From NCBI RefSeq assembly GCF_030053835.1, contig NZ_CP125655.1:558001-622000 (forward strand): a stretch of 64,000 bases of DNA. The letters are read 5' to 3'. The notes under the pieces were generated by a model. That model searched no databases. It saw only the letters and a list, made by a program, of their open reading frames with translations, and was not told the DNA's origin. Of the stretch, positions 36,299 through 44,955 are shown piece by piece. The position numbers and the translations under genes were made by a program. The DNA comes from Cellulomonas sp. ES6 (lineage in GTDB: Bacteria; Actinomycetota; Actinomycetes; Actinomycetales; Cellulomonadaceae). Position 1 is the stretch's first letter. Each line of letters begins with the position of its first letter.

Positions 36299-38335
36299 GT
36301 GTCGGACCCCACCGATACCGTCCCCGTCATGGTGTTCCGCTCCCCCGTGCCCCCGCGTGAGGACCTCACGCGGCAGCCCGTGGGCCGGCCGGTGCAGGTC
36401 ACGCTGGACGACATCGGCACCCCGCTGTCGGACGTCACGTTCGTCGTCGTCGACCTCGAGACGACCGGCGCCGCACCCGGGGCGTCCGCCATCACGGAGG
36501 TCGGCGCGGTCAAGGTGCGCGGGGGCGAGGTGCTCGGCGAGTTCCAGACGCTCGTCGACCCGGGCGGCCCGGTGCCGGCCCAGATCCAGGTCCTCACGGG
36601 CATCACGACCGCGATGGTCGTCGGCGCACCTCGCATCGGGTCGGTGCTGCCGTCGTTCCTCGAGTTCGCGCGGGGTGCGGTCCTGGTCGCGCACAACGCG
36701 CCGTTCGACGTGGGCTTCCTCAAGGCGGCCGCGGCCGAGACGGGCCACGCCTGGCCGGGCTTCCCGGTCGTCGACACCGTCAGGCTCGCCCGTCGTGTCG
36801 TGACCCGCGACGAGGCCCCGAACCACAAGCTGTCCACGCTGGCCGCCCTGTTCCACGCGACGACGACACCCGAGCACCGGGCGCTGGCCGACGCCCGGGC
36901 CACGGTCGACGTGCTCCACGCCCTGCTGAGCCGCCTCGCGCCGCTCGGCATCACGCACCTCGAGGACCTGGCGACGGCGGGCGACGCGGTGCCGTCGGAC
37001 ATCCGGCGCAAGCGGCACCTCGCCGACGGGCTGCCGGACGCGCCGGGCGTCTACCTGTTCCGGGGACCACGCGACGAGGTGCTCTACGTCGGCACCTCGA
37101 CCTCGCTGCGGTCGCGCGTCCGGTCGTACTTCACGGCGGCCGAGAAGCGCTCGCGGATGCGGGAGATGGTGCGCATCGCCGAGTCGGTCACGCCCGTCGT
37201 GTGCGCGACGCCGCTGGAGGCCCAGGTGCGCGAGCTCCGCCTGATCGCGGAGCACGACCCGCGCTACAACCGGCGTTCCCGGGCGCCGGAGCGCATGCCC
37301 TGGATCCGGCTCACGGACGAGCCGTTCCCGCGCCTGTCGGTCGTCCGGGAGGTCCGCCCGGGCGCGACCCACATCGGCCCGTTCTCCTCGCGCTCGGCGG
37401 CGCAGTCTGCGGTCGAGGCCCTGCACGACGCCTTCGCGATCCGGCGCTGCACGTCGCGTCTCCCCGCCGTGCCGGCGCCGGGCGCCACGGCGTGCCACCT
37501 CGCGGAGATCGGCCGCTGCCCGGCTCCGTGCGTCCGGCCCGAGGCCGCGGCCGAGCACGCGGCCACCGTGGACCGGGTGCGGGAGGCCATGACCGCGGAC
37601 CCCGCGGGGGTGGTGGACGCGCACGCCGGCCGGATCGCGGGGCTCGCCCGGCAGGAGCGGTACGAGGAGGCGGCCACGGTCCGCGACCGCCTCGCGGCGT
37701 TCCTCCGGGGCTCGGCGCGTGCGCAGCGCCTGGCGCCCCTGTCGGCGTGCGCCGAGCTCGTCGCAGCCCGGCGGACGGACGCCGGCGGCTGGGAGCTCGT
37801 CCTCGTCCGGCACGGCCGGCTCGCCGGGACGGCGCTCGTGCCGCCCCGCACGGATCCCACGCCGGCCATCGAGTCGCTGCGCGCCAGCGGGGAGCACGTC
37901 GACCCTCCGGTTCCCCCGGCGCCGGCGGGACACCCGGAGGAGGCCGACCTCGTGCTCGGGTGGCTCGGGCGTCCCGGCGTGAGGATCGTCTCGGTGAGCA
38001 CCCCGTGGTCGTACCCGGTGCGCTCCGCCCAGGCCCGCACCGACCCCGCGGCGGCCGTCGGCACCACGTGGCTGGAGGATGCCGAGGCGGAGGCGCGGGC
38101 CGAGCGCGACGCGCAGTTCGAGCGCGACGCCGCAACGCCGCTCCCAGCGCCGCACGACGTCCGCCCGCCTGCCGTCGCTGCGCCCGAGCCGGCGCCCGCC
38201 GCCGGCCCGGGCGCAGCGCCCGGCGAGGCGTCCGCCCCGGGCCACCCGTCGGCCCCGGCCCTCGTGCCGCCGCCTGACCCCGACGCGCGGCGTGCGGCGC
38301 GGGACGACCCCGCGGGGGCCGCCGGCGCGGCATGA
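36299..38335 (+). CDS. DEDDh exonuclease fused to UvrC/Cho-like GIY-YIG nuclease (Rv2191-like)
   Basis: A 678-residue nuclease fusion. Residues ~48-220 are a DnaQ-like 3'-5' exonuclease with ExoI VVDLETTG, ExoII AHNAPFDVGF and ExoIII HRALADAR. Residues ~240-330 are a GIY-YIG domain related to UvrC/Cho (PGVYLFRG, LYVGTSTSLRSRVRSYF), followed by a UvrC-like block with conserved Cys (GRCPAPC) and a UVR-like helix (RQERYEEAATVRDRL). The C-terminal ~70 residues are Pro/Ala-rich. Rv2191 of M. tuberculosis has this architecture and the same neighbour trpD. A role in DNA repair is inferred. GTG 36299 is used; ATG 36329 is an alternative. Confidence 0.85.
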   Translation: MSDPTDTVPVMVFRSPVPPREDLTRQPVGRPVQVTLDDIGTPLSDVTFVVVDLETTGAAPGASAITEVGAVKVRGGEVLGEFQTLVDPGGPVPAQIQVLTGITTAMVVGAPRIGSVLPSFLEFARGAVLVAHNAPFDVGFLKAAAAETGHAWPGFPVVDTVRLARRVVTRDEAPNHKLSTLAALFHATTTPEHRALADARATVDVLHALLSRLAPLGITHLEDLATAGDAVPSDIRRKRHLADGLPDAPGVYLFRGPRDEVLYVGTSTSLRSRVRSYFTAAEKRSRMREMVRIAESVTPVVCATPLEAQVRELRLIAEHDPRYNRRSRAPERMPWIRLTDEPFPRLSVVREVRPGATHIGPFSSRSAAQSAVEALHDAFAIRRCTSRLPAVPAPGATACHLAEIGRCPAPCVRPEAAAEHAATVDRVREAMTADPAGVVDAHAGRIAGLARQERYEEAATVRDRLAAFLRGSARAQRLAPLSACAELVAARRTDAGGWELVLVRHGRLAGTALVPPRTDPTPAIESLRASGEHVDPPVPPAPAGHPEEADLVLGWLGRPGVRIVSVSTPWSYPVRSAQARTDPAAAVGTTWLEDAEAEARAERDAQFERDAATPLPAPHDVRPPAVAAPEPAPAAGPGAAPGEASAPGHPSAPALVPPPDPDARRAARDDPAGAAGAA

Positions 38336-38342
38336 TGGCGTC

Positions 38343-38624
38343 ATGCTGACCGCCATCGTGCACATCGACACCGACGCCGCGCGCATCCCCGAGGCCGCCG
38401 CGGCGATCGCCGAGATCCCCGGGGTGAGCGAGGTCTACTCGGTCACCGGCGGGGTCGACCTCATCGCGATGGTGCGCGTCCGGGAGCACGAGGAGCTGGC
38501 GGACATCATCGCGGACCGCGTCAGCAAGGTCCCGGGCGTCGTGCGGACGCAGACGTTCATCGCGTTCCGGACGTACTCGCAGCACGACCTCGAGCAGGCG
38601 TTCGCCCTGGGCATCGAGGGCTGA
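38343..38624 (+). CDS. Lrp/AsnC ligand-binding domain protein (stand-alone)
   Basis: A 93-residue protein consisting only of the Lrp/AsnC C-terminal effector-binding (RAM) domain; the helix-turn-helix half is absent. It begins MLTAIVHIDTDAARIPEAA and includes VYSVTGGVDLIAMVRV and RTQTFIAFRTYSQHDLE. Stand-alone RAM proteins form ring oligomers that bind amino acids and act as sensors or accessory subunits. The ATG at 38343 lies 5 bp after the nuclease gene stop, with CATGAT six bases upstream as a weak leaderless -10. Downstream, converging, is trpD, so an amino-acid-sensing link is tempting but unproven. Confidence 0.85.
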   Translation: MLTAIVHIDTDAARIPEAAAAIAEIPGVSEVYSVTGGVDLIAMVRVREHEELADIIADRVSKVPGVVRTQTFIAFRTYSQHDLEQAFALGIEG

Positions 38625-38666
38625 CGGCGCGGGCCGCCGGCCGCCACCCGCTCACGGCCGTCGGCC

Positions 38667-38712
38667 TCAGCTCGCCGCGCTCCAGCGCCTCAGCTCGCCG
38701 CGCTCCAGCGCG
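38667..38712. repeat. 23-bp tandem duplication across the trpD stop
   Basis: TCAGCTCGCCGCGCTCCAGC plus three bases at 38667-38689 is repeated at 38690-38712 with 22/23 identity. Read on the minus strand, each copy ends with a TGA, so the trpD C-terminal codons and stop are duplicated. Confidence 0.9.
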
Positions 38713-39757
38713 CCAGGACCTCGGCCGCCGCCCCGGAGTCGACCGCCCGCGCGGCGTGCTCGAGGCCGCTGCGCAGCCGGTCCACGAGGCCACCGCCCTC
38801 CGCGCCCGTCCCGGGCAGGGAACCGTCGGCGACGAGGGCCGCGGCGGCGTTGAGCAGCACGGTCTCCCGGGACGCGACGTGCTCCCCGGCGAGGACGGCC
38901 CGCGCGACACCGGCGTTGAAGGCCGCGTCGGCGCCCCGCAGGTCGGCCACGGTCAGCGGCGTCAGACCGAGGTCCGCGACGGGGTCGAGCACGTGCTCGG
39001 TGACGGCACCGCCGGTGACGTGCCAGACGTGGGCGGTCCCGGTCGGCGCCAGCTCGTCGAGGCCGTCGTCCCCCCGGAACACCAGCGCCTCGGTGCCGCG
39101 CCGCGCGAGCACGCCGGCCACGAGCCCCGCCATGCGGGGGTCGGCGACGCCGATCGCGGCGGCGGCCGGCTGCGCCGGGTTGGTGAGCGGGCCCAGGAAG
39201 TTGAAGACGGTGCCGATGCCGAGCTCGCGGCGCGCGACGGCCACGTGCCGCATGGCGGGGTGGAACGTCAGGGCGAAGCAGAACGTGATGCCGACCTCGG
39301 ATGCCAGGGCGGCGACGCGCTCGGGGGTCTGGTCGAGCCGGATGCCGAGCGCCTCGAGCACGTCCGCGGAACCGGACGACGAGGACGCGGCCCGGTTGCC
39401 GTGCTTGACGACCCGGACGCCGGTCCCGGCGACGACGAGCGACGCCATCGTCGAGACGTTGACGGTGTGCGCGCGGTCCCCGCCGGTGCCGACGATGTCC
39501 ACGGACCGCCCGGGCACCTCGAAGCGCAGGGCGTGGGCGAGCATCGTGTCGGCGAGCGCCGTCAGCTCGGCGACGGTCTCGCCCTTGGCGCGCAGCCCGA
39601 TGAGGAACCCGGCGATCCGCGCCGGGGACGCCTCGCCGGACATGATCTGGTCCATCGCCCAGGCGGTCTGCGCCTCCGTGAGGTCCTGCCGCGCGACGAG
39701 CGACGCCAGCAGGTCCGGCCAGGTCACCGCCGGCACGGGGCCCGCGCCCTGCGTCAT
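38690..39757 (-). CDS. trpD: Anthranilate phosphoribosyltransferase
   Basis: Second step of tryptophan synthesis: transfers phosphoribose from PRPP to anthranilate. The 355-residue length is normal. PRPP and metal motifs are intact: [38 protein letters not shown] and [14 protein letters not shown], followed by NFLGPLTNP. The ATG at 39757 overlaps the stop of the upstream receiver-domain gene by four bases, so translation is probably coupled. It stands alone, away from other trp genes, as in M. tuberculosis where trpD also lies beside ctaE. The 3' end carries a 23-bp duplication including the stop. Confidence 0.95.
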   Translation of the reverse strand: MTQGAGPVPAVTWPDLLASLVARQDLTEAQTAWAMDQIMSGEASPARIAGFLIGLRAKGETVAELTALADTMLAHALRFEVPGRSVDIVGTGGDRAHTVNVSTMASLVVAGTGVRVVKHGNRAASSSSGSADVLEALGIRLDQTPERVAALASEVGITFCFALTFHPAMRHVAVARRELGIGTVFNFLGPLTNPAQPAAAAIGVADPRMAGLVAGVLARRGTEALVFRGDDGLDELAPTGTAHVWHVTGGAVTEHVLDPVADLGLTPLTVADLRGADAAFNAGVARAVLAGEHVASRETVLLNAAAALVADGSLPGTGAEGGGLVDRLRSGLEHAARAVDSGAAAEVLARWSAAS

Positions 39758-40185
39758 GCCGCGGGGGCGCCGGTGAGCAGACCGGCGACGGCGCTCTGCA
39801 GCTCGACCGGGTCGAGCGGCTGGGAGACGACGGCGTCCGCGTCGGACCAGGCGGCGAGCCACGCGTCCTGCGGGCGGCCGGTGAGCACGAGCACGGGCGG
39901 GCAGCCGAACACCTCGTCCTTGACCTGGCGCGCGAGCGCCATGCCGCCGACCTTCGGGGCCTCGCCGTCGAAGACGAACAGGTCGTACCCGCCGGCCTCG
40001 GCCTGCTCGAGGGCGGCGGCGGGCGTCGCGACCTCGGTCCACTCGATGTCCGGCGCGCCCCGGCGCAGGCGCCGGCCGACGCCGAGCCGCACCTGGGCGC
40101 GGGTGTCGAGGTCGTCGCTGTAGAGGAGGATGCGCGGTCCGGCCTGCTCGGCGGAGGCGTCGGCAGTGAGGCGGTCAGCGGCCAT
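39754..40185 (-). CDS. Stand-alone receiver-domain protein
   Basis: A 143-residue single CheY-like receiver domain without an output domain. The acidic pair is in YSDD (Asp24, Asp25), the phosphoacceptor is probably Asp73 in FVFDGEAP, and Thr102 sits in LTGRP. The usual conserved lysine is replaced: SQPLDP has Gln122 where KP is expected, so phosphorylation chemistry may be weak or absent. No histidine kinase is adjacent. It overlaps trpD by four bases (ATGA), giving a receiver-trpD operon whose meaning is unclear. It is divergent from ctaE over 193 bp. Confidence 0.82.
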   Translation of the reverse strand: MAADRLTADASAEQAGPRILLYSDDLDTRAQVRLGVGRRLRRGAPDIEWTEVATPAAALEQAEAGGYDLFVFDGEAPKVGGMALARQVKDEVFGCPPVLVLTGRPQDAWLAAWSDADAVVSQPLDPVELQSAVAGLLTGAPAA

Positions 40186-40365
40186 GGTGGTCCTTCACTC
40201 GGTGCGGGGCGGGACGGGGGTCCCCGCCCTGCATCTTGGCACGCCGGGGTGCCGGTGGTCCGCAGGCGCCCGGAACCGCGGCGGACGGGCCGGAACGAGG
40301 TGACGATGTGACAGAAACCTCGGCCACGCCCTAGGACTTGGGACCCATGCGCTGCGGTTTTCGGC

Positions 40366-40371
40366 CATACT
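40366..40371 (+). promoter_or_regulatory. Candidate -10 (CATACT) of ctaE
   Basis: CATACT, 7 nt before GTG 40379; leaderless arrangement with a weak first base. Confidence 0.45.
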
Positions 40372-40378
40372 GACGTGC

Positions 40379-41017
40379 GTGACGACCGCAACGGCTGCCC
40401 CCACGTCCGCTCCCCGGGTGAGCGTCAACCGACCGAACCCGGTGTCGGTGGGCACCATCGTGTGGCTCGCGTCGGAGCTGATGTTCTTCGCGGGCCTGTT
40501 CGCGATGTACTTCACGCTGCGCGCCACGGTCCCCGAGGAGTGGGCCGTGCAGACGGAGAAGCTCAACGTCACGTTCGCGGCGGTGAACACGACGGTGCTG
40601 CTGCTGTCGTCCGTCACCTGCCAGATGGGCGTGTGGGCCGCGGAGCGGTTCCAGCCGGTGCGCTCCGGCTCGCTGCTGAACGTGCGCGGCTGGGGCATGA
40701 ACGAGTGGATGACGCTCACCTACGTCATGGGTGCGTTCTTCATCGGCGGGCAGATCTTCGAGTACGCGGAGCTGGTGCACGAGGGCCTGACGATCTCGTC
40801 GAGCCCCTACGGCTCCGTCTTCTACCTGACGACCGGCTTCCACGGCCTCCACGTGGTCGGCGGCCTCATCGCGTTCCTGTTCCTCCTGGGCCGGTCCTTC
40901 ACGGCGAAGCGGTTCGGCCACCACGAGGCGACGACCGCGATCGTCACGTCCTACTACTGGCACTTCGTCGACGTGGTCTGGATCGCGCTGTTCGCGACGA
41001 TCTACCTGATCAAGTGA
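40379..41017 (+). CDS. ctaE: Cytochrome c oxidase subunit III
   Basis: Integral membrane subunit III of the aa3-type cytochrome c oxidase, 212 residues with five predicted helices, as usual in actinobacteria, where the first two helices of the classical form are missing. Typical segments are [18 protein letters not shown], the conserved [13 protein letters not shown] and C-terminal [14 protein letters not shown]. It heads the ctaE-qcrCAB operon, so oxidase and bc1 subunits are made together and probably form the bcc-aa3 supercomplex. A GTG start is supported by the CATACT element. The gap to qcrC is 46 bp. Confidence 0.95.
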   Translation: MTTATAAPTSAPRVSVNRPNPVSVGTIVWLASELMFFAGLFAMYFTLRATVPEEWAVQTEKLNVTFAAVNTTVLLLSSVTCQMGVWAAERFQPVRSGSLLNVRGWGMNEWMTLTYVMGAFFIGGQIFEYAELVHEGLTISSSPYGSVFYLTTGFHGLHVVGGLIAFLFLLGRSFTAKRFGHHEATTAIVTSYYWHFVDVVWIALFATIYLIK

Positions 41018-41063
41018 CGACGACCCCCCGAGCCCCCCGCACGCCCGAGACGAGGATCCATCC

Positions 41064-41867
41064 GTGAAGGCACTCGCCGCCCGCAGGCACCACCGGTCCG
41101 CACCGGTCGTGCTGCTCCTGCTGGCGCTGCTGCTGACCGGTGCGGTGTACGCGATCGCCCAGCCCGCCAGCGCCGACGCGGCGCAGGCGACGGCCAGCGA
41201 GAGCGACATCGCCACCGGCCAGAAGCTGTTCCAGGCCAACTGCGCCACCTGCCACGGCCCGACCGCCGAGGGCCGTGAGGCCGTCGACGGCGGCGCCGGC
41301 GGCCCCTCCCTCATCGGCGTGGGCGCCGCCGCGGTCGACTTCCAGGTCGGCACCGGCCGCATGCCCGCGCAGATGAACGGCCAGCAGATCCAGGCCAAGC
41401 CCGTCCAGTTCACGCAGGACGACATCGACAAGCTCGCGGCGTACGTCGCCTCGCTGGGCGCCGGGCCCGCGGTGCCGACCGCCGAGCAGGTGGACCCGAG
41501 CCTCGGCGACGCGGCGAACGGCATGGCCCTGTTCCGCACGAACTGCGCCATGTGCCACAACGCGGTCGGCGCCGGCGGCGCGCTGTCCCAGGGCAAGTGG
41601 GCGCCCTCGCTCGACCAGACCACGCCCACGCACATCTACGAGGCGATGCTCACCGGCCCCCAGTCGATGCCGGTGTTCAACGACGCCAACATCACCCCGG
41701 ACGAGAAGCGCGACATCATCGCGTACCTCGACGAGCAGCGTGACGGGTCGCCGGGCGGCCTCTCCCTCGGCTCGCTCGGTCCCGTCAGCGAGGGCCTGTG
41801 GGCCTGGGTGGTCGGCATCGGCCTGCTGATCGCCGCCTCGGTCTGGATCGGAGCCAAGTCCTCGTGA
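41064..41867 (+). CDS. qcrC: Diheme cytochrome c subunit of the bc1 complex
   Basis: Diheme cytochrome c of the actinobacterial cytochrome bcc complex, 267 residues, carrying electrons directly to the aa3 oxidase in place of soluble cytochrome c. A signal/anchor helix (SAPVVLLLLALLLTGAVYAI) leads to two heme-binding sites, CATCH (60-64) and CAMCH (161-165), with Met ligands likely in GRMPAQM and QSMPVF. A C-terminal helix (GLWAWVVGIGLLIAASVWIG) anchors it to the membrane. Start GTG 41064; the stop overlaps the qcrA start in GTGA. All features of the family are present. Confidence 0.96.
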   Translation: MKALAARRHHRSAPVVLLLLALLLTGAVYAIAQPASADAAQATASESDIATGQKLFQANCATCHGPTAEGREAVDGGAGGPSLIGVGAAAVDFQVGTGRMPAQMNGQQIQAKPVQFTQDDIDKLAAYVASLGAGPAVPTAEQVDPSLGDAANGMALFRTNCAMCHNAVGAGGALSQGKWAPSLDQTTPTHIYEAMLTGPQSMPVFNDANITPDEKRDIIAYLDEQRDGSPGGLSLGSLGPVSEGLWAWVVGIGLLIAASVWIGAKSS

Positions 41868-42892
41868 ACTCACCCCACGACCCCTCGACCGACCTGACCA
41901 CCCGGGACGGCTCCGCGCCGGTGCCCGAGCGGTTCGAGGACCCGGGCCTCGAGGCGCACCGCGCCCGTGTGGGCGACACCGACCCGAAGGCGAACAAGCG
42001 CGCCGAGCGGCAGGTCGTCGTCCTGTTCACCATCTCGATCCTCGGCACGATCGGCGCGATCGTCGCGTACGCGCTCGTCCCGCCGGGCGAGACGGTCGGC
42101 AGCATGCGGCTGTCCAACCTGCTGCTCGGGCTCGGGCTGTTCCTCGGCCTGGCCGGCATCGGGCTCGCGGCGGTCCACTGGGCCAAGTCCCTGATGAACG
42201 ACCACGAGCGCGCCGAGGACCGCCACCCCACGGCGTCGTCCGCGGAGAACCGCGTCAAGGCCGTCGAGGCCCTGCGCGAGGGCGCCAAGGACTCGTCGAT
42301 CGGGCGCCGCGGGGTGCTCAAGGGCGCGATGGTGACCTCGCTCGCGCTGTTCCCGCTGTCGATCGCGGTGCCGCTGGTCGGTAACCTCGGCGGCGACTGG
42401 AACGTGGCGCGCTCGAAGCACACGATGTGGCGCCGCGGGACGCGGCTGACGATCGACCCGAGCGGCCGGCCCATCAAGGCGTCGGACGTGACCATCGGCT
42501 CGGTGTTCCACGTCATCCCCCAGGGCCTCGAGGAGGCGGAGCACCCGCTGAACGAGAAGGCCAAGGCGGTCGTGCTGATGATCCGCATGGACCCGCGCGA
42601 CATCCGCTCCGAGCAGGGCGAGGGCTGGTCGTACGACGGCATCGTGGCGTTCTCCAAGATCTGCACCCACGTCGGGTGCCCGGTCGCCCTCTACGAGCAG
42701 CAGACGCACCACATCCTGTGCCCGTGCCACCAGTCGACCTTCGACGCCGCGGACGGCGCCAAGGTCGTGTTCGGCCCGGCGAAGCGCCCGCTGCCCCAGC
42801 TGCCGATCACGGTCGACGACGAGGGCTACCTCGTCGCGCAGGACGGCTTCAACGAACCCATCGGCCCGTCGTTCTGGGAGCGCCTGACATGA
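41864..42892 (+). CDS. qcrA: Rieske iron-sulfur subunit of the bc1 complex
   Basis: Rieske [2Fe-2S] protein of 342 residues. Three N-terminal helices are visible (VVVLFTISILGTIGAIVAYAL, LLLGLGLFLGLAGIGLAAVHW and MVTSLALFPLSIAVPLVG), as in other actinobacterial QcrA. The last helix is preceded by an Arg pair (IGRRGVLKG), consistent with Tat export of the Rieske domain. Cluster ligands are in CTHVGC (267-272) and CPCH (286-289). GTG 41864 overlaps the qcrC stop, and the gene's own stop overlaps the qcrB ATG, so the whole qcrCAB set is translationally coupled. Confidence 0.96.
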   Translation: MNSPHDPSTDLTTRDGSAPVPERFEDPGLEAHRARVGDTDPKANKRAERQVVVLFTISILGTIGAIVAYALVPPGETVGSMRLSNLLLGLGLFLGLAGIGLAAVHWAKSLMNDHERAEDRHPTASSAENRVKAVEALREGAKDSSIGRRGVLKGAMVTSLALFPLSIAVPLVGNLGGDWNVARSKHTMWRRGTRLTIDPSGRPIKASDVTIGSVFHVIPQGLEEAEHPLNEKAKAVVLMIRMDPRDIRSEQGEGWSYDGIVAFSKICTHVGCPVALYEQQTHHILCPCHQSTFDAADGAKVVFGPAKRPLPQLPITVDDEGYLVAQDGFNEPIGPSFWERLT

Positions 42893-44646
42893 GCACCGTC
42901 GACTCCCCGCCGCAGGCGTCGGCACCGCCGACCGCGGGCGCACGCGCCGCCGCGGCGACCGCCGACTACCTGGACCAGCGGACCGGCATCGGCACCGCGG
43001 TCAAGGAGTTCGCGCGCAAGATCTTCCCCGACCACTGGTCGTTCCTGCTGGGCGAGATCGCGCTCTACTCCTTCGTCGTGCTCCTCATCTCGGGCACGTT
43101 CCTCACGATGTTCTTCGTGCCCTCCATGAACGAGGTGCACTACCACGGCCCGTGGGCCGCGATGGACGGCGTGCAGATGTCCGAGGCGTTCGCCTCCACG
43201 CTGCGGCTGTCGTTCGAGGTCCGCGGCGGGCTGCTGATGCGGCAGATCCACCACTGGGCCGCGCTGATCTTCATGGCCGCGATCGTCACGCACATGATGC
43301 GCGTCTTCTTCACGGGCGCGTTCCGCAAGCCGCGCGAGCTCAACTGGGTCGTCGGCTTCACGCTGATGATCCTGGGCCTGCTCGCCGGGTTCTCCGGCTA
43401 CTCGCTGCCCGACGACGTGCTGTCCGGCAACGGCCTGCGGATCGCGGACGGCGTGGCCCGCGCGATCCCGATCCTCGGCTCGTACATCTCGTTCGCGCTG
43501 TTCGGCGGCGAGTTCCCGGGGACCGACCTGATCCCGCGCCTGTTCACCGTGCACGTGCTGCTGGTGCCGGCGCTGATCCTCGCCCTCATCGGCCTGCACC
43601 TGCTGTTCGTCGTGCTGCACAAGCACACGCAGTACCCGGGTTCGGGCCGCACCGACAAGAACGTCGTCGGCTACCCGCTGTTCCCGGTGTACGTGGCGAA
43701 GGCCGGCGGGTTCTTCTTCGTCGTGTTCTCGGTCATCGCGCTGATGGCCGCCACGATGACGATCAACCCGGTCTGGAACTACGGGCCGTTCGACCCGGGC
43801 GTCGTGTCCGCCGGCGCGCAGCCCGACTGGTACATGCTCTTCCTCGAGGGCGGCCTGCGCCTCATGCCGGGCTGGGAGTTCGTCATCGGGCAGTACACGG
43901 TCTCGATGAACATCCTGGTGCCGGGCGTGGTGATCCCCGGCCTGCTGTTCACGACGCTGGCCCTGTGGCCGTTCATCGAGTCGTTCGCCACGGGCGACAA
44001 GCGCGAGCACCACGTGCTCGACCGCCCGCGCAACGCCCCGTTCCGCACCGCGTTCGGCGTCTCGTTCCTCACGGCGTTCTTCATCCTGATCCTCGCCGGG
44101 TCGAACGACCTCATCGCGACGCACTTCCACCTGTCGATCAACGACATCACGTGGACGTTCCGGGTGCTGATCTTCGTGGCCCCCGCGATCGCGTTCTGGC
44201 TGACCAAGCGGATCTGCCTCGCGCTGCAGCGCAAGGACCGCGAGGTCGTGCTCCACGGGCACGAGACCGGGCGCATCGTCCGGTTCGCGTCCGGCGAGTA
44301 CATCGAGGTGCACAAGCCCCTCGACGCGCACGAGCGGTGGCTGCGCGTGCAGCACGAGCCGCGCCGGCCCGTCGAGATCGAGCCGGCGGAGGACTCCCGC
44401 GGCGTCCGGCGCAAGGGCTACCGCAAGGACCTGCTGCGCCAGCGCCTCTCGCGCGTGTTCTACGAGGACCGCGTCGAGCCGGTCACGCCGGCGGAGCTCG
44501 CGGCGGCGCAGTCGCACGGCGGGCACGACGCCCTGCCGGCGGCGCACGACGACGAGCACCGGGCGATCGGTGCCGGTAGCGGTGCCCGTCAGCTCGCGTC
44601 GGAGCCCGAGGACACCGAGGGCACGGGCGGCGGCGCGCACCGCTGA
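42889..44646 (+). CDS. qcrB: Cytochrome b subunit of the bc1 complex
   Basis: Cytochrome b of the bcc complex, 585 residues, with the quinol oxidation and reduction sites. Two heme-ligating helices are clear: RQIHHWAALIFMAAIVTHMM and LFTVHVLLVPALILALIGLH. The Qo-site signature appears as PDWYMLFLEGGLRLMPG in the actinobacterial form. After eight or nine helices there is a ~150-residue hydrophilic C-terminal extension (from LTKRICLALQRKDRE), typical of this phylum. The ATG overlaps the qcrA stop. A hairpin terminator follows at 44659. It is the last gene of the ctaE-qcrCAB operon. Confidence 0.96.
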   Translation: MSTVDSPPQASAPPTAGARAAAATADYLDQRTGIGTAVKEFARKIFPDHWSFLLGEIALYSFVVLLISGTFLTMFFVPSMNEVHYHGPWAAMDGVQMSEAFASTLRLSFEVRGGLLMRQIHHWAALIFMAAIVTHMMRVFFTGAFRKPRELNWVVGFTLMILGLLAGFSGYSLPDDVLSGNGLRIADGVARAIPILGSYISFALFGGEFPGTDLIPRLFTVHVLLVPALILALIGLHLLFVVLHKHTQYPGSGRTDKNVVGYPLFPVYVAKAGGFFFVVFSVIALMAATMTINPVWNYGPFDPGVVSAGAQPDWYMLFLEGGLRLMPGWEFVIGQYTVSMNILVPGVVIPGLLFTTLALWPFIESFATGDKREHHVLDRPRNAPFRTAFGVSFLTAFFILILAGSNDLIATHFHLSINDITWTFRVLIFVAPAIAFWLTKRICLALQRKDREVVLHGHETGRIVRFASGEYIEVHKPLDAHERWLRVQHEPRRPVEIEPAEDSRGVRRKGYRKDLLRQRLSRVFYEDRVEPVTPAELAAAQSHGGHDALPAAHDDEHRAIGAGSGARQLASEPEDTEGTGGGAHR

Positions 44647-44955
44647 GACCCGCAGCAGCGACGGCAGGGCCGGTCGTGCGTCACGTCGACGCGCGGCCGG
44701 CCCTGCCGCCGTCGAGGGCACGGCGACCACCGCGTCGCACGGCCGTGACCTGGGGAATCATCCGCGCGCGCCGCTCGTTGCACCGGAGGGAGCGGGCGGT
44801 CCCCGGACCGGTCCCGCCCCACCGTCCCCCGGGCCGCCCACCGCGGGACGTGGTACGACAGAGGCAGGTGCGCGCAGCCCCCGCGGCCGCACGCCCCTGC
44901 TGCCAGAACGCCGTCGCGGCACCAAGCGCCGCGACCCGAGCAGGAAGAGGCACTG
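44647..44955. other. 309-bp gap between qcrB and sodA
   Basis: Contains the qcrB terminator at its left end and probably the sodA promoter on the right (TACGAC at 44854 is a candidate -10, without a clear -35). Small open frames here lack codon bias or similarity and I reject them. Confidence 0.65.
44659..44714 (+). terminator. Terminator of the ctaE-qcrCAB operon
   Basis: CGACGGCAGGGCCGG pairs with CCGGCCCTGCCGCCGTCG (one bulge) around a ~23-nt loop, beginning 13 bp after the qcrB stop. Confidence 0.65.

Noticed and set aside
34145-38386. Upstream extension of the NYN frame to almost 2000 codons
   Set aside because: The extension is antisense to the HNH and DnaQ-UvrC-like genes and has no domain; a leaderless -10 fixes the start at 34144.
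40296-40316. Additional MtrA box upstream of ctaE (GTGAC repeated)
   Set aside because: Only two copies at 8-bp spacing with weak flanks; below the standard set by the five-unit array.
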